Assembly (NCBI GenBank): GCA_937904535.1
Contig: CALELC010000627.1
Span: forward strand, 1-9,655
Length of the DNA stretch: 9,655 nt
Source of the DNA: an uncultured Planctomycetaceae bacterium
GTDB taxonomy: Bacteria > Planctomycetota > Planctomycetia > Pirellulales > Pirellulaceae
Direction of reading: 5' to 3'
In this document: positions 1 to 6,473 of the stretch, piece by piece
Layout: every line of letters starts with the position of its first letter
Position numbering within the stretch: the stretch's first letter is position 1
Notes under the pieces: generated by a model
The model's database searches: none
Told to the model about the DNA's origin: nothing
What the model saw: only the letters and a program-made list of their open reading frames with translations
Program-made: the position numbers and the translations under genes

Positions 1-836
1 TAACACAGTTTGTCGAGCCGACCAAATTGGAGCCCGTGCAGAATGCCGGCTTTGAACAACCGGCCACCGAAGGCATCCCGGGCTGGTTGACCGCACAGTA
101 CCCACCGGGGTGCGTGGCGCTCGATTCGACAGTCGCCTTTGCAGGCAAACAGTCGGTCCGTCTGACCGGTCAGCCCGGCCACGCCGGGGGGAGCTGGATG
201 GTCAGCGAAGTGATTGCGGCGCCCGAATCGTGCCGACTTGCCGTTTCCCTGCGACTGCGCGGCCAGCATTCGGAATCCGCACGTTCGCAGCCGCCACTGG
301 TGGTGCGTGTCGCTCTCGAAGGCACGGTCGCGGGAACTCCTATCCGCAAGACGCGATCGATCAGTGTGCCACGCGACGGCAATTGGAGCGAACCGGCGGA
401 GCGGCTGGAGATCGCCTTGCTGCCGAGATTGCCAGTGGAGTCGCTGCGGCTGACGATCGACCTGATGTCCGACGGGGTAGTGTGGGTTGATGATGTTTGT
501 TTTTACGACCACTTTGTCACCAGCACCGAAAAGACGCAGTTAGACCATCTGGTGTACTTGGCTGCTGGCGGTGCCTCCCGTGGCGATTGGACAGGTGCCA
601 GCCGCTTGCTCGATTCGCACTGGGTACACGATCTCGCCCACGCGCGCAGCACCCTGGCTCGCAATGCTGCCTCGCCCAAAGTTGTCGGCGAAGCGGCACA
701 GGCAGCACACCGCACCGACAGCGATGGGACGAGCGTTCCGGCTTCCCCACCCGCAAAAAATTCGCCGACTTCCAACCAACCCTCTGGGATCGGCGAGCGG
801 TTAAAATCGTGGCTGCCCAGGCCGGTAAGGTTTTAG
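1..836 (+). CDS. 3' part of a jelly-roll (carbohydrate-binding-like) planctomycete protein, N-terminus outside window
   Basis: The reading frame is open to the left edge (first whole codon at 3) and stops with TAG at 834-836, so the gene probably begins upstream. A TTG at 27 could be read as a start but falls just before the first domain motif. From there about 160 residues look like a beta-sandwich: an opening NAGFEQP...GW motif, a middle GKQSVRLTG strand, and a closing VVWVDDVCFYD near residues 151-161. This order is typical of CBM-like jelly-roll modules. A helical stretch follows (about 165-215, with LLDSHWVHDL), then a Pro/Ser/Thr-rich linker and a short basic end, GERLKSWLPRPVRF. Planctomycete proteins with such a domain near the C-terminus are often large secreted or membrane proteins, so the missing part may hold a signal peptide or main domain. 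The ligand is unknown and no catalytic residues can be assigned. Confidence 0.72.
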   Translation, partial: TQFVEPTKLEPVQNAGFEQPATEGIPGWLTAQYPPGCVALDSTVAFAGKQSVRLTGQPGHAGGSWMVSEVIAAPESCRLAVSLRLRGQHSESARSQPPLVVRVALEGTVAGTPIRKTRSISVPRDGNWSEPAERLEIALLPRLPVESLRLTIDLMSDGVVWVDDVCFYDHFVTSTEKTQLDHLVYLAAGGASRGDWTGASRLLDSHWVHDLAHARSTLARNAASPKVVGEAAQAAHRTDSDGTSVPASPPAKNSPTSNQPSGIGERLKSWLPRPVRF

Positions 837-911
837 GTAACCAGCACGCCCTTTGCCGGACACGACGTTATCACACAGGACCGTTTCTTTCGCCTGGAAC
901 CGGATGAAGTT

Positions 912-1706
912 ATGAAGTATTGGATGTGGGGAATCGCGACCGCCGCCTCCGTGGCAGTCATTGTCGCGGCGTCGGTTTCCTGGTGGGCACTGCAGCGGAC
1001 CCGTGTGGTTCCGGACTTCTACGAGCGGGCGACCAAACAACTGCCAGCCGATCTCGATTCCGCAATCGCGAAGCTCGAGCAAGACATGGTCCAACTTCAG
1101 GGCGATGCTGCTCAACTGGGAAGCTGGCAGGCGGTGTTTACGGATGAACAAATCAACGCCTGGTTGGTTCAGCAGTTGCCGCGCGAGTTTCCCAATCTCC
1201 TGCCGCCCGGTGTCGAGGAACCGCGGATCATCATTGAAGATGAACGCGTGCTCGTCGCTGCACGCTACAAGAACCAGCACATCGATACCGTGGTCTCGTT
1301 CGAGGTGAAGGCGGAGCTGACCGAACAAGCCAACGTGATGGCGATCCGCGTCACCAATCTGCGCGCGGGCGCTCTCCCCCTGCCGCTCGATCGGTTCCTG
1401 CGGGGCATTTCCCGCGAAGCGGCCAAAAGCAAGATGGAAGTCCGCTGGGATATGGATCACAGTGAGCCGGTTGCCTTAGTGACCATCCCCAGCGACCATC
1501 CGAGCTACAAGTACACGCCGGTGATTGTCGAATCGGTCTATCTGACCAATGGCATTCTCGCGCTCGCAGGCCACACCGGCGCCGAGGCACGAAACTCCTA
1601 CCGTCCGCGAGGGCCGATTTACCAACTCGCATCGGCGCGGACCAGCCGCTCGCAGCGTCAGGGCGCAAACGCCATGGTCCACCAGGCCGACGACGCCGTC
1701 CGATAG
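912..1706 (+). CDS. Membrane-anchored protein of unknown function, resembling YpmS/DUF2140
   Basis: This 264-residue protein has one N-terminal hydrophobic segment (about residues 7-27) without a clear cleavage site, so it is probably a signal anchor with the rest outside the cytoplasm. A short helical stretch (about 33-70) leads into FTDEQINAWLVQQLP (76-90), then alternating strands through about 187 and VYLTNGILALAGHT (209-222). The pattern of a 'threonine-Asp-Glu-x-Ile-Asn' helix, a G-x-LPLP-x-x-x-hydrophobic segment (153-163) and a closing 'I/V-x-L-x-x-G-x-L-x-L-x-G' strand recalls DUF2140/YpmS and related lipid-binding-like beta proteins. That is inference by eye. The tail (223-264) is polar and looks disordered. 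ATG 912 is chosen because the nearby ATG at 904 meets a stop after two more codons; a weak GGATGA lies 4 bases upstream. The gene follows the previous one by 75 bp and may share its transcript. Its last 49 bp overlap the opposing gene. Confidence 0.75.
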   Translation: MKYWMWGIATAASVAVIVAASVSWWALQRTRVVPDFYERATKQLPADLDSAIAKLEQDMVQLQGDAAQLGSWQAVFTDEQINAWLVQQLPREFPNLLPPGVEEPRIIIEDERVLVAARYKNQHIDTVVSFEVKAELTEQANVMAIRVTNLRAGALPLPLDRFLRGISREAAKSKMEVRWDMDHSEPVALVTIPSDHPSYKYTPVIVESVYLTNGILALAGHTGAEARNSYRPRGPIYQLASARTSRSQRQGANAMVHQADDAVR

Positions 1707-2089
1707 AACGTCAGCGTTCCAGTCCGTCCGCCTTGGACAGCAAACAGGTAGCGATCTTCCGCTGCCTGCAGCAATCGATGGGTTCCCGCTTCGACCCGCC
1801 GAACCGTACCGCGATCACCTGACACCTCGCCTTCGTAATCGAGATAAGCCAAGCGATGCGGGGGCAAGTGGAGAGCCGCTGCATCGCTGGCGTCCGTCGG
1901 TGAAAGCCACTCTTCACAGGCCCAAGTCAGCAGTTCTTCGCCGACCTCAAACATCCAGTCGAAATGGTCACCGCGCGGCGAAACCTCAGGTGACGGCCTG
2001 AGACGCTCCTGGCTGGAAATCGCGACCTCGTGCCGCAGGACGACATAGCGTCCCGCAGCAACGACTGGAGACCGAGAACCGTGTGGCAT
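1658..2089 (-). CDS. Stand-alone LigD 3'-phosphoesterase-like protein
   Basis: The 143 residues match the layout of the 3'-phosphoesterase domain found at the N-terminus of bacterial LigD, which trims 3'-phosphate and 3'-ribonucleotide ends during non-homologous end joining. Visible landmarks are YVVLRHEV (His20), DHFDWMFE (His42, Asp44), LLTWA (53-57), and PHRLAYLDYEGEVSGDRGTV (from 77), giving His78 and Tyr82 in the H-x3-Y spacing of the family. A closing GTLTFYR...WWTMAF strand pair (about 124-141) also fits. The Arg that normally follows the second His as HxDxR is Met46 here, so activity cannot be assumed. No polymerase or ligase domain is attached, and no Ku or ligD lies in the window. 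The ATG at 2089 has AGAGGG just upstream, overlapping the stop of the glycosidase gene 8 bp away, so it is the third gene of the pgk operon. The 3' end overlaps the plus-strand neighbour by 49 bp. Confidence 0.83.
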   Translation of the reverse strand: MPHGSRSPVVAAGRYVVLRHEVAISSQERLRPSPEVSPRGDHFDWMFEVGEELLTWACEEWLSPTDASDAAALHLPPHRLAYLDYEGEVSGDRGTVRRVEAGTHRLLQAAEDRYLFAVQGGRTGTLTFYRTASSAWWTMAFAP

Positions 2090-2092
2090 AGG

Positions 2093-2098
2093 CCCTCT
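2093..2098 (-). promoter_or_regulatory. Ribosome-binding site of the phosphoesterase-like gene
   Basis: On the minus strand AGAGGG begins at the last A of the glycosidase TAA stop and ends 3 bases before the ATG at 2089. It supports this start and suggests translational coupling with the upstream gene. The spacing is slightly short for a full Shine-Dalgarno match. Confidence 0.55.
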
Positions 2099-4887
2099 TA
2101 GTACGTCCGATGACGGTGCACAAACTCATAGGCATGGTCAGCCGCAGTTTGAGCGTGCAACATGGTGGCGACCAGCGAGGTCCATCCGGTCTGATGACTT
2201 GCACCTAAGCCGCGCCCGGTGTCGGCGTGGAAATACTCGTAGAATAAAAGCAAATCCTTCCAGTACGGGTCGTCCGCGTACACGGTCGCTTCGCCGTGGG
2301 CAGGTCGTCGTCCCGACGCGTCCGGCTCGAAGATCGAGATCAATCGTCGCTCAAGTTCTTGCGCCACCTCGTCCATTGTCATCATCTGACCGGAACCCGT
2401 TGGACATTCCACCCGGAAGGTGTCGCCGTAGAACGTGTGGTATCGCTTCAGCGCTTGAATCAGCAGGAAATTGAGCGGAAACCAAATCGGTCCGCGCCAG
2501 TTGCTGTTGCCGCCGAACAGCCCACTGTCGCTCTCACCAGCAACGTACTGGACCTCGTTGCGTTGGCCGCCGAAGTCGAATACGAACGGCTGATCCCGGT
2601 GAATCGCCGACAGGCTGCGAATCCCATAGGGCGACAGGAACTCATTCTCATCGAGCATCACCGCCAGCAAGCGACGGAAGCGATCTTCCGAAGGGATCGC
2701 TAAGAATTGTCGCAGCGTGCGGCCGGAACCATTGTCGCGCTCATCATGCTCCATATAGGTCATGTGCTTCGACAACGCGGTCGCACGGTTCGCTAAAAAC
2801 CAGTCGGTTCGCTTCCGGAAACCATCGAGCGTGTTAATCACCGCTTCATCGATGATCACGCCCGTTAGCAGCGGAATCAAGCCGACCATCGAGCGGACGC
2901 GCATCGGAATCGACTGGTTGTCCACATACAAGTGGTCGTAGTAGAACCCGTCTTCCTCATCCCACAGGCCGGAACCGTCCAGCGAGTTCATCGCTTCGGC
3001 GATGGCGACATAATGTTCTAAAAACTTGCTCGCCATGTCCCCGTAGGCCGGATTGTCCTCGGCGAGTTCAAGCGCAATTCGCAACATCGCGCCGCAGTAG
3101 AAAGCCATCCAGGCCGTGCCGTCCGCCTGTTCGAGATAGCCACCTGGCAAGGGCTTGCTGCGGTCGAAGACGCCGATGTTATCGAGCCCCAAGAAACCAC
3201 CGGCAAAGATATTGCGGCCTTGAGGGTCCTTACGGTTGACCCACCAAGTGAAGTTCACAGTGAGCTTTTGGAACCAGCGTGCTAAGAAGGTTTTGTCACG
3301 CTGCCTCACGGGGCCGCTCATCTTATAGACTTGCCAGACGCTCCAGGCATGCACCGGCGGATTGACGTCAGACAATTGCCATTCATAAGCCGGGATCTGG
3401 CCATTGGGATGCATATACCATTCGCGCAAGAACAACAGCAGTTGCTCTTTTGCAAAATGCAGATCCAGGTGCGCGAACGGCACCATATGAAATGCGCTAT
3501 CCCAAGCCGCATACCACGGATATTCCCATTTATCCGGCATCGAGATAACGTCGCGATTGAAAAGATGCTTCCAATCGGAATTGCGCCCGTGCTTGCGTGC
3601 TTCGTCTACAGTCGGCCAGGCGGGATCGCCGTTGAGCCACGTCGACACAACGTAGTGGTAGAACTGCTTCGACCACAGCAGGCCCCCATACGCCTGCCGC
3701 ATGATCTGACGGCGCTCCGGTGAATGCGCCTCATCGATACGGGTGGCATAGAATTCATCGGCTTCACGAATTCGCTTTTCAAAGATCGCTTCGAAATCAT
3801 CAAATGCATGATCACGAAACTTGGCGACCACCGGCTCACCTGTTTCATCGCGTGCCGCCGCCGGCAGCGCTTCGATCTGCGTCAGCCGCAGACGCATCGT
3901 CTGCGAACCACCGCTGGGGATCACCATCAGGCCATATGCCGCGACCTTGGTGCCACGCTTGGCCGGATTGACGGCGCGGGTGTTGCCGCCGACGACAAAC
4001 TCGTGAAACGCATCCTTATAAAAGTTGGATTCGCTGGGGAGTCCCGGATGTCGCTCTTGATTGGTCTCATTGTCGGTGAACAACCAAGACCACTCGCCGT
4101 CCTGAGTATTATCGCTTGTGAACAAATAGCTCCCGAGTGTGTCGTGACGGCAGACGACCACACCGTCGCTCAAACGCAGACTTGGACGTGTCGTGCAAAG
4201 TTCGTCCGTACTGTGCCACACCCAGCGGTTGCGAAACCAAAGCTGCGGCAATAAATGCAACACAGCCGACTGCGGTCCACGGTTGTGGACCGTGACCTTG
4301 ATCAGGATGTCGTCCGGGGCCGCCTTGGCGTATTCCACGAACACATCGAAGTAACGTGATTCGTCGAAGACGCCCGTATCGAGCAATTCAAATTCCGGCT
4401 CGTTGCGATCTCGATGGCGGTTAACCTCCGTCAATTTCTCATAAGGAAACCGAGCTTGCGGATACTTATAAAGCCCCCGCATGTAGCTATGAGTCGGAGT
4501 GCTGTCGAGATAGTAATACAGCTCCTTGACATCCTCCCCGTGGTTTCCCTCCGGACCTGTCAGTCCGAACAGCCGTTCTTTGAGGATCGGATCGCGTCCG
4601 TTCCACAGCGCTAGACCGAAACACAACCGGCACTGGCGATCGCAAATCCCCAGCAAGCCGTCTTCGCCCCAACGGTAGGCCCGGCTGCGGGCGTCGTCAT
4701 GGGTGAAGTAGGACCACGGATTGTCTCCACCGCCACCGGAGGAGTAGTCCTCGCGGACTGTCCCCCACTGACGTTCTGACAAATAAGGTCCCCAACGGTG
4801 CCAGTTCTGTTCGCGTCGCTCGCTGAGCAGCAGCCGCCGTTCTTCGGCGATCTGCGGCTCAGGTCCCAGCGGGGGAATCGTGGTCAA
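2098..4887 (-). CDS. GH63 / MGH1-like glycoside hydrolase (putative glucosidase), cytoplasmic
   Basis: A 929-residue protein with the architecture of GH63-type 'glucosidases': an N-terminal beta-rich half (about 1-350) and an (alpha/alpha)6 catalytic barrel (about 380-929). Clan GH-G hallmarks are visible. WYAAWDSAFHMVPFAHLD (458-475) contains Asp463, the expected general acid. GQIPAYEWQLSDVNPPVHAW (496-515) forms a substrate loop. SNWRGPIWFPLNF (795-807) is the conserved barrel motif. FYEYFHADTGRG (882-893) contains Glu884, the expected base, followed by HQTGWTSL. No signal peptide or membrane segment is seen, so the substrate should be intracellular. The start is TTG 4887, with AGGAAG 4 bases upstream; the next Met is residue 136, inside the conserved part, so TTG is strongly preferred. 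It lies 8 bp after pgk and 8 bp before the phosphoesterase-like gene. Substrate is unknown; alpha-glucosides, trehalose-like sugars or glycerate glycosides are all possible. Confidence 0.92.
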   Translation of the reverse strand: MTTIPPLGPEPQIAEERRLLLSERREQNWHRWGPYLSERQWGTVREDYSSGGGGDNPWSYFTHDDARSRAYRWGEDGLLGICDRQCRLCFGLALWNGRDPILKERLFGLTGPEGNHGEDVKELYYYLDSTPTHSYMRGLYKYPQARFPYEKLTEVNRHRDRNEPEFELLDTGVFDESRYFDVFVEYAKAAPDDILIKVTVHNRGPQSAVLHLLPQLWFRNRWVWHSTDELCTTRPSLRLSDGVVVCRHDTLGSYLFTSDNTQDGEWSWLFTDNETNQERHPGLPSESNFYKDAFHEFVVGGNTRAVNPAKRGTKVAAYGLMVIPSGGSQTMRLRLTQIEALPAAARDETGEPVVAKFRDHAFDDFEAIFEKRIREADEFYATRIDEAHSPERRQIMRQAYGGLLWSKQFYHYVVSTWLNGDPAWPTVDEARKHGRNSDWKHLFNRDVISMPDKWEYPWYAAWDSAFHMVPFAHLDLHFAKEQLLLFLREWYMHPNGQIPAYEWQLSDVNPPVHAWSVWQVYKMSGPVRQRDKTFLARWFQKLTVNFTWWVNRKDPQGRNIFAGGFLGLDNIGVFDRSKPLPGGYLEQADGTAWMAFYCGAMLRIALELAEDNPAYGDMASKFLEHYVAIAEAMNSLDGSGLWDEEDGFYYDHLYVDNQSIPMRVRSMVGLIPLLTGVIIDEAVINTLDGFRKRTDWFLANRATALSKHMTYMEHDERDNGSGRTLRQFLAIPSEDRFRRLLAVMLDENEFLSPYGIRSLSAIHRDQPFVFDFGGQRNEVQYVAGESDSGLFGGNSNWRGPIWFPLNFLLIQALKRYHTFYGDTFRVECPTGSGQMMTMDEVAQELERRLISIFEPDASGRRPAHGEATVYADDPYWKDLLLFYEYFHADTGRGLGASHQTGWTSLVATMLHAQTAADHAYEFVHRHRTY

Positions 4888-4891
4888 GCGT

Positions 4892-4897
4892 CTTCCT
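4892..4897 (-). promoter_or_regulatory. Ribosome-binding site of the GH63 gene, overlapping the pgk stop codon
   Basis: AGGAAG on the minus strand shares its first two bases with the pgk TAG stop (4896-4898) and ends 4 bases before the TTG at 4887. It supports the unusual TTG start and suggests that ribosomes finishing pgk help initiation on the glycosidase. Confidence 0.6.
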
Positions 4898-6083
4898 AAG
4901 CTTCGTCGAGTAAATCCACAGCGGCAAAACGTTCGCCTTCCAACATTGACAAGCTCGCGCCGCCGCCGGTGCTCACGTGGCTGACCCGGTCTGCAAACCC
5001 GAGCTTCTCAACCGCGGCCGCGCTGTCACCACCACCGATGATGCTGATCGCAGAGCTATCAGCGACGGCCTGAGCCACGCGCTTCGTCCCGGCATCAAAT
5101 GGCGGCATTTCAAACACGCCCATCGGTCCGTTCCAAACGATCGTCTTGGCATCGGCAATGATCTGGGCGAACAGTTCTGCTGATTTAGGCCCGATGTCGA
5201 AGCCTTCCCAGCCATCGGGGATCTCGCCCGCGGCAACGACCTGCTTGTTGCAGTCGCCGCTGAAGGCATCGCCGCAATGGGTGTCGACCGGCAATACCAA
5301 CTTGTCGCCGCCGAGCGTCAGCAGTTCATTGGCCAGATCGAGTTTGTCCTTCTCCACCAAGCTGCTGCCGACCTTGCCGCCTTGGGCCAGCGAGAACGTG
5401 TACGCCATCGCTCCGCCGATGATCACCTTGTCGCAGATGCCCAGCAGGTTTTTGATCACGTTGATCTTATCGCTGACCTTCGCACCGCCCAGAATCGCGA
5501 CGAACGGACGTCCTGGGTTGTTGATCGCGTCGCTGAGGTAGGCGATTTCCTTGCCGACCAAATGCCCCACCACGCGCGGCTTGCCGGCCATCGCTTGAGG
5601 AACGGCGACCATCGAGGCATCGGTACGATGGCAGGTGCCAAACGCGTCGTTGCAGTAGATGTCAGCCAAGTTGGCCAGCTTAGCGGCAAACTCGGTATCA
5701 CCTTTTTGCTCGCCCGGATGAAAGCGAACATTCTCGAGCACCAACACCTCGCCATCCTTCAACTCGGCAGCTTTGGCGTGAGCGTCCTCGCCGATGGTGT
5801 CAGCCGCGAAATGGACCGGAGTGCCGAGCAATTCTCCCAAACGCTTGGCCGTCGGGGCCAGCGAAAACTTGGAGTCGTCGCCTTGTCCTTTGGGACGTCC
5901 CAGGTGGCTCATGAGGATCAACTTGCCGCCGCGGTCGATCACGCTGCGGATGCTCGGCAGTGCCATCCGAATGCGGCGGTCGTCGGTGATGTTCTGCTGA
6001 TCGTCGAGCGGCACATTAAAGTCGACTCGCATCAGGACGGTCTTGCCGCTCACGGGAACGTCGTCGATCGTTTTCTTCGCCAT
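4896..6083 (-). CDS. pgk: Phosphoglycerate kinase
   Basis: Phosphoglycerate kinase transfers phosphate between 1,3-bisphosphoglycerate and ADP, giving 3-phosphoglycerate and ATP in glycolysis, and runs in reverse in gluconeogenesis. It acts as a cytoplasmic monomer. All family signatures appear in order: RVDFNVPLD (19-27), MSHLGRPKG (58-66), ENVRFHPGE (117-125), NDAFGTCHRTDASM (145-158), ILGGAKVSDK (197-206), IIGGAMAYTF (221-230), DIGPKS (296-301), VWNGPMGVFE (316-325), IIGGGDSAAAVEKLG (348-362) and STGGGASLSMLEGE (371-384). Starting at ATG 6083 gives 395 residues, the usual length, and begins with the typical MAKKTIDDV. An upstream in-frame ATG at 6155 would add 24 low-complexity residues not seen in the family. 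No clear Shine-Dalgarno precedes 6083. It is the first gene of a tight operon and has a good promoter about 110 bp upstream. The HRTD segment differs slightly from the common HRAH, but the substrate Arg153 is kept. Confidence 0.98.
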   Translation of the reverse strand: MAKKTIDDVPVSGKTVLMRVDFNVPLDDQQNITDDRRIRMALPSIRSVIDRGGKLILMSHLGRPKGQGDDSKFSLAPTAKRLGELLGTPVHFAADTIGEDAHAKAAELKDGEVLVLENVRFHPGEQKGDTEFAAKLANLADIYCNDAFGTCHRTDASMVAVPQAMAGKPRVVGHLVGKEIAYLSDAINNPGRPFVAILGGAKVSDKINVIKNLLGICDKVIIGGAMAYTFSLAQGGKVGSSLVEKDKLDLANELLTLGGDKLVLPVDTHCGDAFSGDCNKQVVAAGEIPDGWEGFDIGPKSAELFAQIIADAKTIVWNGPMGVFEMPPFDAGTKRVAQAVADSSAISIIGGGDSAAAVEKLGFADRVSHVSTGGGASLSMLEGERFAAVDLLDEA

Positions 6084-6190
6084 GACTGTTTTTCGGGATG
6101 AGGGAAGGGGTGTGCCGGGTCGCGGCTGAATTGAGGGTTGGGTCGTGGGGAGCACAGTTGCCCGCCAAACGCTGCTCTGTGCCGGGCCTG

Positions 6191-6218
6191 ATTATCGGAG
6201 CCACGGGGGACGTGTCGA
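6191..6218 (-). promoter_or_regulatory. Predicted sigma70-type promoter of the pgk operon
   Basis: On the minus strand a -35 box TCGACA (6218-6213, five of six to TTGACA) is separated by 16 bp from a -10 box GATAAT (6196-6191, five of six to TATAAT). Transcription would start near 6184, giving a leader of about 100 bases before the pgk ATG. The match and spacing are good for a GC-rich genome, but there is no experimental support. Confidence 0.55.
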
Positions 6219-6225
6219 GGGTACT

Positions 6226-6238
6226 GGGCGCTGCGCCC
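6226..6238. promoter_or_regulatory. GC-rich dyad upstream of the pgk promoter
   Basis: GGGCG-CTG-CGCCC is a perfect 5-bp inverted repeat, extendable to 7 bp (AC...GT) with one bulged base. It lies 7 bp upstream of the predicted -35 box, where an activator or repressor could bind. It may be chance in GC-rich DNA. Confidence 0.3.
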
Positions 6239-6271
6239 GTCAGCTGCGCCTTGGCTCTGGCTTAATGGCAC

Positions 6272-6286
6272 TGAGATTGCATCTCA
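6272..6286. promoter_or_regulatory. Inverted repeat TGAGAT-N3-ATCTCA, possible operator
   Basis: A perfect 6-bp dyad with a 3-bp spacer (TGAGATTGCATCTCA) sits near the middle of the divergent region, about 54 bp upstream of the predicted pgk -35 box and about 190 bp before the 6474 start. The size and symmetry fit a homodimeric repressor site, but I do not recognise the regulator. Confidence 0.35.
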
Positions 6287-6473
6287 CCGGCTGACGATCG
6301 GCTCGCAAGGTCGGCAACTGCACTGCCGCGTGAACGACCGGGCTCTGCCAGATGCGGCACGTTTTGTGTGAACATCCGACGCAGCCGGAGCCGATCAAAG
6401 GTTACAAGTGTCGAATCCGGAACCGCGACGGATGGGGGGCCATCGGTCCGGCGCTACGTTTAACGGACCGGTC

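Larger units (their letters stand above)
6084..6473. other. Divergent intergenic region between pgk and the 6474 gene
   Basis: These 390 bp hold no convincing gene. The half nearest pgk carries a sigma70-like promoter and a GC-rich dyad just upstream of it. A second dyad lies at 6272-6286. The part from about 6290 to 6473 shows no clear promoter for the plus-strand gene, no Shine-Dalgarno before its ATG and no recognisable riboswitch. A GTG at 6408 is in frame with the 6474 gene but would put 22 polar residues in front of a good signal peptide. Confidence 0.7.

Noticed and set aside
27..29. TTG at 27 as the true start of the first gene
   Set aside because: The frame stays open upstream to the window edge, and the domain begins right after this codon with no signal peptide, so a partial gene is more likely.
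801..1460. A 219-codon open frame on the minus strand opposite the 912 gene
   Set aside because: Antisense frame without motifs. The plus-strand protein has a membrane anchor and ordered strands.
1662..1673. GGCG-CAAA-CGCC mini-hairpin as a terminator for the convergent genes
   Set aside because: The stem is only 4 bp, lies within both coding regions and has no T-run.
1549..2001. A 150-codon open frame on the plus strand across the 1707-2089 region
   Set aside because: The product is Arg/Pro/Thr-rich without motifs. The minus strand here encodes the recognisable phosphoesterase-like protein.
5277..6101. A 274-codon open frame on the plus strand inside pgk
   Set aside because: Antisense shadow of a certain pgk gene; the protein is low in recognisable motifs.
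6084..6155. Upstream ATG at 6155 as the pgk start
   Set aside because: It would add 24 Pro/Ser/Thr-rich residues not found in phosphoglycerate kinases, and it lies inside the leader expected from the predicted promoter.
6408..6473. GTG at 6408 as the start of the exported-protein gene
   Set aside because: It would place 22 polar residues ahead of a well-formed signal peptide and has no Shine-Dalgarno.
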